Assembly: GCA_902491395.1 (NCBI GenBank)
Contig: CABUHO010000026.1
Span: 1 to 29,013 of the forward strand
DNA: 29,013 nt
Direction of reading: 5' to 3'
Source of the DNA: an uncultured Collinsella sp.
Lineage (GTDB): Bacteria > Actinomycetota > Coriobacteriia > Coriobacteriales > Coriobacteriaceae
The notes beneath the pieces were generated by a model. It ran no database searches, was not told the DNA's origin, and saw only the letters and a program-made list of their open reading frames with translations. This document shows, piece by piece, positions 14,343-21,503 of this stretch (position 1 is its first letter; each line of letters begins with the position of its first letter). Made by a program: the position numbers and the translations under genes.

Positions 14343-14999
14343 ATGAAGGCGACCGCGCGCGGCAATGAGCCCAAAACGTTGCAGACCATTGCGTATATCA
14401 GTATTCCCGACAGCGCTGATCTTGAGTTTTTGCTTTGGGACCTTCAGGATGCCATCGCGGCGTATGCGCGGCTCTCCTGTACTTCGCTCCCCCGCCCGGT
14501 CGATCTGGGAACGAGTGATGGCGTCAGCGCTGTGGACGGCATCGTATTCGCCGTTGAGGATGCGCTCGATAACGAGGAGATAGCCGTCGTTGAACAGACG
14601 CTTGATTGCCTTGAGAGCGTGGAAACTCGCATCTATGTCATCGTTCAAGCTGCCTACGGAAGCGCTGAACAGGCGCACGTTGCAGTTGGCCGCCTGCGCG
14701 AAGCATGCGAGCATCGAGGGCTGTCGTGGTGTGGCGGCGTCACTGTCTGCACCGGCGCCGGCGTCGCAGTGCTTCGCCGATCCCCGCGTATGGGCCTCTT
14801 GCGCCGACCGTTTTCGGAAGCCATAGACAAGCTCGTAGGCGCCGTACGCATGGGGTGCTCGGTGGAGCATGCGCAGCGACTTGGCGGCGGCAATGCCGAG
14901 GACGTCGACACCGATGGCATGGTTTATGCCGAACCTGCGCTGCCCGCACCGATTTGGCATATCGCTCTGAAATATCTCGGCAGCCGCTCATACATCTAA
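14343..14999 (+). CDS. Hypothetical protein, possibly flavodoxin-like fold
   Basis: A 218-residue soluble protein without a signal peptide. The stretch RIYVIVQAAYGSAEQAHVAV followed by CEHRGLSWCGGVTVCTGAGV resembles the core of NAD(P)H-dependent flavodoxin-like oxidoreductases, in which IxxIxxxGFxEPxQ, then a G-W-GGL and glycine-rich run, are typical. This is weak similarity and the FMN-binding N-terminal motif is not obvious, so function is open. The ATG at 14343 has GGAGG four bases upstream; an ATG at 14322 is in frame but has a poorer site. The gene ends two bases before the convergent glycosylase gene. Confidence 0.65.
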   Translation: MKATARGNEPKTLQTIAYISIPDSADLEFLLWDLQDAIAAYARLSCTSLPRPVDLGTSDGVSAVDGIVFAVEDALDNEEIAVVEQTLDCLESVETRIYVIVQAAYGSAEQAHVAVGRLREACEHRGLSWCGGVTVCTGAGVAVLRRSPRMGLLRRPFSEAIDKLVGAVRMGCSVEHAQRLGGGNAEDVDTDGMVYAEPALPAPIWHIALKYLGSRSYI

Positions 15000-15001
15000 A
15001 A

Positions 15002-15565
15002 TTAAGAAGCGGCCCAGTCAACGGCATCACGCCAGCGCTCGACAAGCCGATCCAGGCGCCATGCCGCGTTGGCGGGACTCGTCGACGGCAAAACGATAGC
15101 CGGCAACCCCGTCCGCTCTTGCAGATAGCGTTTGTAGAGCCGCCCGGCCGTGCCGCCGTTGCAAATAACGACCTCGATAGGTGCAGCATCGGTGATGCGC
15201 TCAATATGTGCCGGCACGACGTTTTTGATGCTGGCGTCGCTTGAGCCCTTGATGTCGCAACTCTCGATCACGTCCCACAGGGCCACGCCGCCGTTCAGCA
15301 GCATAGCCCGCTTGACGGCAATCGAGGCGTCAAGCGTCGCGGACTCGCCCTCCGCCAAAGGCTCCCCCTCGTTGGGCGGCACGGGCGCGCCAAGGCACGC
15401 AGCCATCACGCGCCAAAACCGGTTCTGAGGGTTGCCATAATAGAAGGCGTTGGCGCGCGAGAGCACCGAGGGAAACGACCCCAGCACCAAAACGCGCGAG
15501 CGCTCGTCAAACACGGGCTCAAACCCATGCTCAATATGCTGATATCCCTCGTCCGGCACAGCCAT
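15002..15565 (-). CDS. DNA-deoxyinosine (hypoxanthine) glycosylase, UDG superfamily family 6 type
   Basis: A 187-residue DNA repair enzyme that should cut the N-glycosidic bond of deaminated bases, chiefly hypoxanthine, to start base excision repair. The motifs LVLGSFPSVLSR and FYYGNPQNRFW (about residues 27-51) and LPSTSPANA near 163-171 match the hypoxanthine-DNA glycosylase branch of the uracil-DNA glycosylase superfamily. The asparagine in GNPQN is the likely catalytic residue by family knowledge. The start codon lies three bases after the stop of the GH13 gene, so the two are co-transcribed and probably translationally coupled, though their functions seem unrelated. Its 3' end nearly touches the convergent upstream neighbour. 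Confidence 0.85.
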   Translation of the reverse strand: MAVPDEGYQHIEHGFEPVFDERSRVLVLGSFPSVLSRANAFYYGNPQNRFWRVMAACLGAPVPPNEGEPLAEGESATLDASIAVKRAMLLNGGVALWDVIESCDIKGSSDASIKNVVPAHIERITDAAPIEVVICNGGTAGRLYKRYLQERTGLPAIVLPSTSPANAAWRLDRLVERWRDAVDWAAS

Positions 15566-15568
15566 GGA

Positions 15569-16945
15569 TTAGACCCTCAGCAGATAGCGCACCTCGTAGG
15601 GCGCAAGCTCAAGGGAGCCCGACAGCTCGACCGTGGGCGCATCGTCAGCAAGCAGGTCCACGAAGGAGCCGTTGAGTTCGCCGGCTCCAAAGGTATAGGG
15701 CTCGTCCACGGCATTGACCGCCACGAACACCGTCGCGTCGTCGCAGGCGCGCTCGAACAGCAACTGCTTGTTCTGGATCACCACGTTGCGATAGGCGCCG
15801 TAGTTGAGGGCGCGGGCAGCCGCGTCGTTTGCCGAGCGCAGATGCGTGAGCTGCGTGATAAACGCCGTCAGCTCGTTAGGTGCCGGCTCGTCAAGCGCAG
15901 GGCGCAGCGCCCAGTCGCCATCGGGGCCACCCTTTTCGCCGGCAATCCCCCACTCGCTGCCGTAGTAGACGCACGGAATGCCCGGCATACCAAAGAGCAT
16001 GCCGTAGGCGGGACGCAGGCACGACTTGTCCGTCAGGATGCTCGCCAGGCGCGGCACGTCGTGGTTGTCGACAAACGACAGCAGGTGCTTGCCGCGGTAG
16101 ATGCACCACGGATCGCCGCCAAACTGGCGATGCAGCGAATGGGCGATCTCGAACATGTTGACCGAGTTAAAGCTGGAATACAGGCCCTTGTAACACTCGT
16201 AGTTGGTACAGGAGTCGAGCATCTCGTCGTTGACGATCTGGTTGTAGTCGCCGTGGAGTGTCTCGCCGATCAGCACAAAATCGGGCTTGAGCTCGCGGGT
16301 AAAAGCGTGCAGGCGGCGCATAAAGTCGCGGTCGAGCATGTAGGCGACGTCCAGACGCAGGCCATCGACACCAAAGACCTCGGCCCAGCGGCGCACGGAT
16401 TCAAGCAGGTAATCAACCACGGCAGGATTTTGCAGGTTGAGCTTTACGAGCTCAAAATGGCCCTCCCAGCCCTCGTACCAAAAGCCGTCGCCGTAGCACG
16501 AGTCGCCGTCAAAGCTAATGTGGAACCAATCCTTGTAGGGCGAGTCCCACTTGCGCTCCTGCACATCGTGGAAGGCCCAAAAGCCGCGGCCGACGTGGTT
16601 GAAGACGGCGTCGAGCACCACGCGGATGCCATGGGCGTGCAGCGTCTCGCACACGGCGGCAAAGTCGGCGTCCCCACCCAGGCGACGGTCGATGTGGCGC
16701 AGGCTGCGCGTATCGTAGCCATGGCTGTCGGATTCAAGCGGCGGGTTGATGAGCACGGCACCGATGCCGAGTTCCTGCAGGTAGTCGGCCCATTGGGCAA
16801 TCTTCATGATGGGGGCATCGGGGTTGGCGGGGGCGTTAGCCGTCTGGGCGAGTTCGTCCTCGGCTATGGGCGCGGCGTTTTCACGCGGGGCTCCGCAAAA
16901 GCCCAGCGGATAGATCTGATAGAACGTCGTCTCGAATGCCCACAT
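15569..16945 (-). CDS. Alpha-amylase family glycoside hydrolase (GH13)
   Basis: A 458-residue cytoplasmic enzyme of the GH13 (beta/alpha)8 barrel class, without signal peptide. The conserved regions are VVLDAVFNHVG, DGLRLDVA with nucleophile D199, LIGETLHGD with acid/base E228, and FVDNHD with D296. A C-terminal beta domain follows (about 385-458). The close fit of FNHVGRGFWAFHDVQ and GDGFWYEGWEGH to neopullulanase/maltogenic-type enzymes suggests hydrolysis of maltodextrins or alpha-1,4 glucans taken up by the cell, but the exact specificity is uncertain. The ATG at 16945 (MWAFETTFYQIYP) has GGGAGG five bases upstream, better than the GTG eight codons before. A TACAAT -10-like box lies at 16987-16982 without a good -35. 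Confidence 0.88.
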   Translation of the reverse strand: MWAFETTFYQIYPLGFCGAPRENAAPIAEDELAQTANAPANPDAPIMKIAQWADYLQELGIGAVLINPPLESDSHGYDTRSLRHIDRRLGGDADFAAVCETLHAHGIRVVLDAVFNHVGRGFWAFHDVQERKWDSPYKDWFHISFDGDSCYGDGFWYEGWEGHFELVKLNLQNPAVVDYLLESVRRWAEVFGVDGLRLDVAYMLDRDFMRRLHAFTRELKPDFVLIGETLHGDYNQIVNDEMLDSCTNYECYKGLYSSFNSVNMFEIAHSLHRQFGGDPWCIYRGKHLLSFVDNHDVPRLASILTDKSCLRPAYGMLFGMPGIPCVYYGSEWGIAGEKGGPDGDWALRPALDEPAPNELTAFITQLTHLRSANDAAARALNYGAYRNVVIQNKQLLFERACDDATVFVAVNAVDEPYTFGAGELNGSFVDLLADDAPTVELSGSLELAPYEVRYLLRV

Positions 16946-17053
16946 AGCAACCTCCCGGGTAACTTTCACGCAACGCTATCCATTGTATGCCCAGCAGGGT
17001 AGCTAATTTGGGACGGGACTCTTTTAGCGCATGGTCTGGTTGCGTTTCCCGGT

Positions 17054-17270
17054 CACCAGCAAAAATCGAGTTGCGCGGTCGTCCGGAGCTCTCTCACTAA
17101 CCAAAAATGCCACCTCGGGACCATTTACCCCCTTTGAGATGCTTGATTCTGTGGAGAAAGTTCGCAAATGGACGCGAATATGCCCAAAATGAAACAAAAT
17201 CGCTCAAATTGTTTCGACGGCAATCGCGTGGAATCAGTGGTAAAACCGCGCAACTCGAAAAATGCTGATG
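17054..17270. repeat. Inverted repeat pair in a gene-free stretch
   Basis: The gap 16946-17411 holds no gene I can support. Within it, 26-bp arms at 17054-17079 and 17245-17270 pair at 21 of 26 positions, including a perfect CGAGTTGCGCGGT core. The main difference is AAAA on one side against TTTT on the other once aligned. The lower-GC interior (about 165 bp) holds two overlapping minus-strand frames of 76 codons, neither with a ribosome site or recognisable family. It could be a small non-autonomous mobile element or a degenerate gene remnant; neither is proven. Confidence 0.55.
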
Positions 17271-17331
17271 GCGGTTCGGCAGCGATGCCGAACACGGCAA
17301 AAAGGCCATCCTTCTGCCGCATTCCAAATAA

Positions 17332-17394
17332 GTTGCGGTGAAATAGTTTCTGCAATCGGGCTTGGGCCGCTATCCGGGAACTATTTCCCGCAAC
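17332..17394 (-). terminator. Long hairpin after the MFS gene
   Basis: A 16-bp stem with one bulged T (17332-17348 with 17379-17394) and a 30-nt loop starts 17 nt after the MFS stop on the minus strand. It lacks a U tract, so it may protect or define the transcript end rather than be a classical terminator. It directly adjoins the inverted repeat pair 17054-17270. Confidence 0.5.
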
Positions 17395-17411
17395 TAAAGG
17401 GTGGAATGTGG

Positions 17412-18608
17412 CTAGGCGACGGCTTTGGCGCGGCGGATGGCCGGGAACATTACCGTGATGGCGAGGATGACACCCATGACGGCGATCGCGCCGCCTGCGT
17501 AGCCGATCCAGGCAATACCGGGGCCCGAAACCACGGCGCCGCCGATCGCGGTGCCCGTGCCAATGCCGAGGTTAAACAAACCCGAGAAGATCGACATGGC
17601 GACGGCCGACGAATCCGCCGGCGTGTACTTGATGAGCTCGGCCTGGAACGCCACGTTAAAGGCCGTGGCGCAGCAGCCCCACAGCGCGCAGACGGCGAGG
17701 ACCGCGGCGAGCGACGCTGCAGCCGGCCCCATGAGCAGCAGAGCCAGCGGCACGCCGGAGAGCGTGATCGCGAGGAACAGGAAGCGATGCCCATCGAACA
17801 GACGACCGAACAGCCAGCTGCCGAGCAGGCCAGAGCAGCCGAACGCCGTCAGCGTCATGGTGATAGCGCTCGCGTCGACATGCGCGACCTGAGCCAGGAA
17901 AGGCTCAATATAGCTATAGCCCGCGTAATAGCCGGTCGCCATGAACACCGTGACCGCATAGAGCGCGATGAGGAACGGGTTCTTGAGCAGCTCGGGCAGC
18001 TGCTTGAGAGTAAAGCGCTCGCCGGCCGGCATGGTGGGGAACACGGTCGCCTGGTAGACGACCGCGATAGCCGAGAGGGCCCCGACCACAGCGAACGTCA
18101 TACGCCAGCCCACGGCCAGGCCAATGGCGCGGCCGAGGGGCAGGCCGAAGATCTGCGCGATGGACGAGCCCGTGGCGATCATGCTGATGGCGAGCGCCCC
18201 GTGGCGCGTGTCAACCAGGCGCGACGCCATAATCGAGGCGACCGACCAGAACACGGCATGCGCGCAAGCGACCACCAGGCGCGCGCAGACCAGGATGGGA
18301 TATGTCGGTGCCACAGCGGACAGGAACTGGCCCAGCGAGAACACGGCAAGCACGCCCAGCAGCATCCGCTTGAACTCAAAGCGCGATGCGAACACCATGA
18401 GCGGCAGCGACAGCAGCATGACGCCCCAGGCGTAGACCGAAATCATGATGCCTGCCTGGGCCTCGGTGAGCGAGAACGATGCGGCGATGTCGGTCAGCAG
18501 GCCGATGGGCATGAACTCCGACGTGTTGAACACGAACGCGCAGCAGGTGAGCCCGATGAGCGGGAGCCACTGCTTAAGCGTGATGCCGTCTTGCCTTGCC
18601 TGACTCAT
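17412..18608 (-). CDS. Major facilitator superfamily exporter, sugar-efflux (SotB/YdeA) type
   Basis: A 398-residue integral membrane protein with about 12 hydrophobic segments along its whole length. The start FVFNTSEFMPIGLLTDIA and the following AGIMISVYAWGVMLLSLP are hallmarks of the DHA1-family sugar or arabinose efflux proteins SotB/YdeA, and a conserved loop FASRFEFKRMLL follows transmembrane segment 2. It probably exports a sugar, drug or related small molecule by proton antiport; the substrate is unknown. ATG at 18608 was preferred over a TTG five codons upstream because GGAG lies nine bases before it. A well-formed promoter lies directly upstream, so it is probably expressed alone. 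Confidence 0.87.
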   Translation of the reverse strand: MSQARQDGITLKQWLPLIGLTCCAFVFNTSEFMPIGLLTDIAASFSLTEAQAGIMISVYAWGVMLLSLPLMVFASRFEFKRMLLGVLAVFSLGQFLSAVAPTYPILVCARLVVACAHAVFWSVASIMASRLVDTRHGALAISMIATGSSIAQIFGLPLGRAIGLAVGWRMTFAVVGALSAIAVVYQATVFPTMPAGERFTLKQLPELLKNPFLIALYAVTVFMATGYYAGYSYIEPFLAQVAHVDASAITMTLTAFGCSGLLGSWLFGRLFDGHRFLFLAITLSGVPLALLLMGPAAASLAAVLAVCALWGCCATAFNVAFQAELIKYTPADSSAVAMSIFSGLFNLGIGTGTAIGGAVVSGPGIAWIGYAGGAIAVMGVILAITVMFPAIRRAKAVA

Positions 18609-18641
18609 ATATAACGTCTCCAATCATTTTGAGCGGAGGCG

Positions 18642-18671
18642 ATTATATAGCAACGGCCCCGCATCCGTCAG
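18642..18671 (-). promoter_or_regulatory. Promoter for the MFS gene
   Basis: A perfect TATAAT (18647-18642), 18 bp from CTGACG (18671-18666), on the minus strand, about 35 bp before the MFS start codon. The -35 box falls in the loop region of the hairpin that ends the feoAB transcript, so read-through and initiation may interfere. Confidence 0.6.
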
Positions 18672-18687
18672 CAACAGATGCGAGGCC
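18655..18687 (-). terminator. Hairpin downstream of feoAB
   Basis: An 11-bp stem with one G-U pair (18687-18677 with 18665-18655) begins 42 nt after the feoAB stop on the minus strand. The following GTTGCTATATAAT has no proper U run, so termination may be weak. Confidence 0.5.
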
Positions 18688-18729
18688 GAAAACAATTCGG
18701 TACATAGAGGTTACGCCATCAATAAATAG

Positions 18730-21090
18730 CTAAGCCAACCCCAGCAATATACCCGCCGAATGCACGACAAACGCCACGATCCAGGCGACCGTCACCTGAA
18801 ACGCGAACACGGCAACGGCATAGCGCGCACCCAGCTCGCTCTTGACGGCGCCGATGGCGGCCACGCAGGGCGGGTACAGCAGCGTAAAGACCAGGAACAC
18901 GTAGGCAGTAAACGGCGAAAACATGGTCGACAGCGCCGCGGGTGACGTTGCACCCAAAAGCACGGTGAGGGTCGAGATGACACTCTCCTTGGCGATAAGT
19001 CCGGTGACGAGCGCCGTGGATGCACGCCAGTCGCCAAAGCCGAGCGGCGCTAGCAGCGGAGCGATAATGCTACCCAGACCGGCAAGTAGACTCTGCGACT
19101 GATCGGCGACCACATTAAAGCGGATATCGAACGTCTGAAGGAACCAAATGACCACCGTAGCGGCAAAGATAATGGTGAAGGCCTTGGTGATGAAGTCCTT
19201 GGCCTTATCCCATGCCAGCATCACCGTCGTCTTGACGCTCGGCAGGCGGTAATTGGGAAGCTCCATGATAAACGGCACCGGGTCGCCCTTAAATGCCGTG
19301 CGGTTGAGTACCAAAGCCGCGATGCAACCGACCGCAATGCCAATCAGATAGAGCGAGACCATGGCGGGAACTGTCGCCTGCGGGAAAAACGCCCCGCACA
19401 GCAGCCCGTAGACCGGCAACTTGGCCGAACAGCTCATGAACGGCGTGAGCATGACCGTCATCTTGCGGTCGTGCTCGGATGGGAGCGTACGGGTTGACAT
19501 GATAGCCGGCACGGTGCAGCCAAAACCGACGAGCATAGGCACGAAGCTGCGACCCGACAGGCCAAAGCGACGCAGCACTTTATCCATGACAAAGGCCACG
19601 CGCGCCATGTAGCCGGAGTCTTCCAGAATGGAGAGGAACAAAAAGAGCACGACGATAATCGGCAGGAAGGTCAGTACGCTGCCCACGCCCGTAAGCACGC
19701 CGTCGACAGCCAGTGAGCGCACCACGTCGTTGGTGCCGAACGCCTTGAGGCCCGCATCGGCCGAGGCGATGATGGCAGCGATGCCGTCCTCCATGAGTCC
19801 CTGCAACGCCGCGCCGATCACGCCAAACGTCAGCCAAAAGACGAGACCCATGATCACCAGGAACGCTGGAATGGCCGTGTAGCGACCCGTCAGGATGCGG
19901 TCGATCTTGACGGAACGCACGTGCTCGCGGCTCTCGTGCGGCTTGACGACGCAGCGCCCACACACGTCGCCGATAAAGCCGAAGCGCATGTCAGCCAGTG
20001 CAGATAGACGGTCGGTACCGGCCTCGCCCTCCATCTGGGTAATGATGTGCTCGATGGCGTCAAGTTCGTTACGGTCCAGATGAAGCGCCTCGGTCACCAG
20101 CTCGTCGCCCTCAACCAGCTTGGTCGCCGCAAAACGCACCGGGATATGCGCCGTCGCGGCATGGTCCTCGATAAGGTTGGCGATGCCGTGAATGCAGCGA
20201 TGCAGCGCGCCGCCGTCTGGACCATCGGGCGCGCAGAAGTCCAGGCGACCGGGGCGCTCGCGGAACCGCGCCACGTGCAAGGCATGATCCACCAACTCGC
20301 CAATACCCTCGTTGCGGGCAGCGCTAATGGGAACAACAGGCACGCCCAGCAGGCTCTCGAGCAGGTTGACGTCTACGGCACCACCATTGGCGGTCACCTC
20401 GTCCATCATGTTGAGCGCGATGACCATGGGGCGGTCGAGCTCCATAAGCTGCAGTGTCAGGTACAGGTTACGTTCGATGTTGGTGGCGTCGATAATGTCG
20501 ATGATGGCATCGGGATGCTCGTCAAGGATGAATTGGCGGCTGACGATCTCCTCGCCCGTGTACGGCGACAGCGAATAGATGCCGGGCAGGTCGGTAACGT
20601 TCGCCTCGGGGTGGTTGCGGATGGTGCCATCTTTGCGGTCGACCGTCACGCCGGGAAAGTTACCGACATGCTGGTTGGAGCCCGTTAGCTGGTTGAATAG
20701 CGTGGTTTTACCGCAGTTTTGGTTGCCGGCGAGGGCAAAATGCAGCGGTGCGCCCTCGGGCACGGCCGTCTTTGCCGCGCGGGGCGAATACGTCCCCTCG
20801 CCGAGTGCCGGATGCTTCGTCGTGCCGATTGCGGCGTTAGCGCGCGGACCCATATCGGTATCGTGAATGCCCACAAGCTCAATGCGGGCAGCATCGTCCT
20901 TGCGCAGCGTCAGCTCGTAGCCGCGCAGGCGAATCTCGAGCGGGTCGCCCATGGGGGCGTACTTCATCATGGTGACTTCGGTGCCCGGCGTTAGACCCAT
21001 GTCCAAAATATGCTGTCGGAGTGCCTGATCGTCCGATGCCACCGATGCGACAACGGCGTCCTTTCCAATCTCGAGTGTATCGAGCTTCAC
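18730..21090 (-). CDS. feoB: Ferrous iron transporter with fused FeoA and FeoB domains
   Basis: A 786-residue inner-membrane protein for Fe(II) uptake. Residues 1-75 form an SH3-like FeoA domain (HILDMGLTPGTEV, then DPLEIRLRGYELTLRK), normally a separate protein. A linker of about 45 residues leads to the FeoB G domain: G1 GNQNCGKTT (122-130), G2 region NFPGVTVDRK, G3 DLPG, G4 NMMD and G5 SAA. The membrane part carries FeoB signatures such as SGYMARVAFVMDK, FGCTVPAI and the cysteine-bearing PFMSCSAKLPVY. G1 has Q where most FeoB have P. The GTG at 21090 has GGGGGAGG nine bases upstream; 40 further open codons precede it without a ribosome site. Likely iron-repressed (see the upstream repeats). 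Confidence 0.93.
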   Translation of the reverse strand: MKLDTLEIGKDAVVASVASDDQALRQHILDMGLTPGTEVTMMKYAPMGDPLEIRLRGYELTLRKDDAARIELVGIHDTDMGPRANAAIGTTKHPALGEGTYSPRAAKTAVPEGAPLHFALAGNQNCGKTTLFNQLTGSNQHVGNFPGVTVDRKDGTIRNHPEANVTDLPGIYSLSPYTGEEIVSRQFILDEHPDAIIDIIDATNIERNLYLTLQLMELDRPMVIALNMMDEVTANGGAVDVNLLESLLGVPVVPISAARNEGIGELVDHALHVARFRERPGRLDFCAPDGPDGGALHRCIHGIANLIEDHAATAHIPVRFAATKLVEGDELVTEALHLDRNELDAIEHIITQMEGEAGTDRLSALADMRFGFIGDVCGRCVVKPHESREHVRSVKIDRILTGRYTAIPAFLVIMGLVFWLTFGVIGAALQGLMEDGIAAIIASADAGLKAFGTNDVVRSLAVDGVLTGVGSVLTFLPIIVVLFLFLSILEDSGYMARVAFVMDKVLRRFGLSGRSFVPMLVGFGCTVPAIMSTRTLPSEHDRKMTVMLTPFMSCSAKLPVYGLLCGAFFPQATVPAMVSLYLIGIAVGCIAALVLNRTAFKGDPVPFIMELPNYRLPSVKTTVMLAWDKAKDFITKAFTIIFAATVVIWFLQTFDIRFNVVADQSQSLLAGLGSIIAPLLAPLGFGDWRASTALVTGLIAKESVISTLTVLLGATSPAALSTMFSPFTAYVFLVFTLLYPPCVAAIGAVKSELGARYAVAVFAFQVTVAWIVAFVVHSAGILLGLA

Positions 21091-21137
21091 GTCCGTGTTC
21101 CTCCCCCGGCGCCCACAGGGCGTTGTATTTATGTTCA

Positions 21138-21166
21138 CCATGGCTAACCGTTTGCCATGGCTAACC
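21138..21166 (-). promoter_or_regulatory. Tandem DtxR/IdeR-like half-sites upstream of feoAB
   Basis: On the minus strand GGTTAGCCATGG occurs twice (21166-21155 and 21149-21138), with starts 17 bp apart. GGTTAG is the half-site core of the DtxR/IdeR iron-repressor box (TTAGGTTAG...). Each is followed by a weakly symmetric partner, as in TTGGTTAGCC-AT-GGCAAACGG. The location 48-76 bp before the feoAB start suits an iron-dependent operator. The repeat is seen; the regulator is inferred. Confidence 0.5.
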
Positions 21167-21231
21167 AATTGTAACCATGCATGATAGCGCGAACACACAG
21201 CGACGTTCAATCAACAGATCGGTGCAAGGGC

Positions 21232-21276
21232 CGTCCCCAAGTACCGGCACAAAAGGAACGTCCCCGAGTGCCGCAT
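21232..21276. repeat. Imperfect 18-bp direct repeat
   Basis: CGTCCCCAAGTACCGGCA (21232-21249) and CGTCCCCGAGTGCCGCAT (21259-21276) match at 14 of 18 positions and are separated by nine bases. They lie between the feoAB upstream region and the structured repeat copy B. No function can be assigned. Confidence 0.5.
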
Positions 21277-21317
21277 CTGGGCCATGGCAACGCCGATGTT
21301 TTGGCGCGGACAGCGAA

Positions 21318-21452
21318 AGCCCGCCAGAGCGAGCAAGGTGACGCGAAGCGAGGCGGCATTGACCTTCTGGTCATGCCGCCGAAGCTGAACGTCAGATTGC
21401 CGCTCTGGCGGGCTTGCAGCGTCGACCGGTCCGCCGTTCGTTAGAACGGCGG
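21318..21452. repeat. Structured intergenic repeat, copy B
   Basis: The same plan as 1973-2110: a perfect 14-bp outer stem (21318-21331 with 21401-21414), an inner stem (21352-21364 with 21369-21380; 12 bp, bulged T at 21360, loop TTCT) and the 22-nt hairpin 21431-21452, identical to 2089-2110. The blocks CAAGGTG and CAGATTG sit at equivalent positions. Relative to copy A, both arms of the outer and inner stems have changed together. Unlike copy A, the inner stem has no T run, so it is not a plausible terminator by itself. It lies downstream of the hydrolase gene, in the same orientation as copy A relative to rpoC. Confidence 0.75.
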
Positions 21453-21475
21453 AACCAAAGGCGCAGCGTCAAGTG

Positions 21476-21503
21476 GTTACGGCGTTTGGTAAAACGCCGT
21501 AAC
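21476..21503 (-). terminator. Hairpin at the hydrolase stop codon
   Basis: A perfect 12-bp stem (21503-21492 with 21487-21476) with loop GGTA on the plus strand starts in the last base of the TAG stop. No U run follows, so it may be a stability hairpin or, together with copy B next to it, a weak terminator. Confidence 0.5.

Noticed and set aside
15527..17002. Plus-strand frame of 491 codons opposite the GH13 gene
   Set aside because: Antisense to a gene with all GH13 catalytic motifs; no ribosome site or domain.
17097..17355. Two overlapping minus-strand frames of 76 codons
   Set aside because: No ribosome site and they overlap each other in different frames; kept only as possible remnants within the inverted-repeat stretch.
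17262..18614. Plus-strand frame of 450 codons opposite the MFS gene
   Set aside because: Arg/Ala/Glu-rich low-complexity product, antisense to a clear 12-segment transporter; a shadow frame.
21091..21210. N-terminal extension of FeoAB
   Set aside because: The GTG at 21090 has a strong ribosome site and begins exactly at the FeoA domain; the upstream part overlaps the tandem operator-like repeats.
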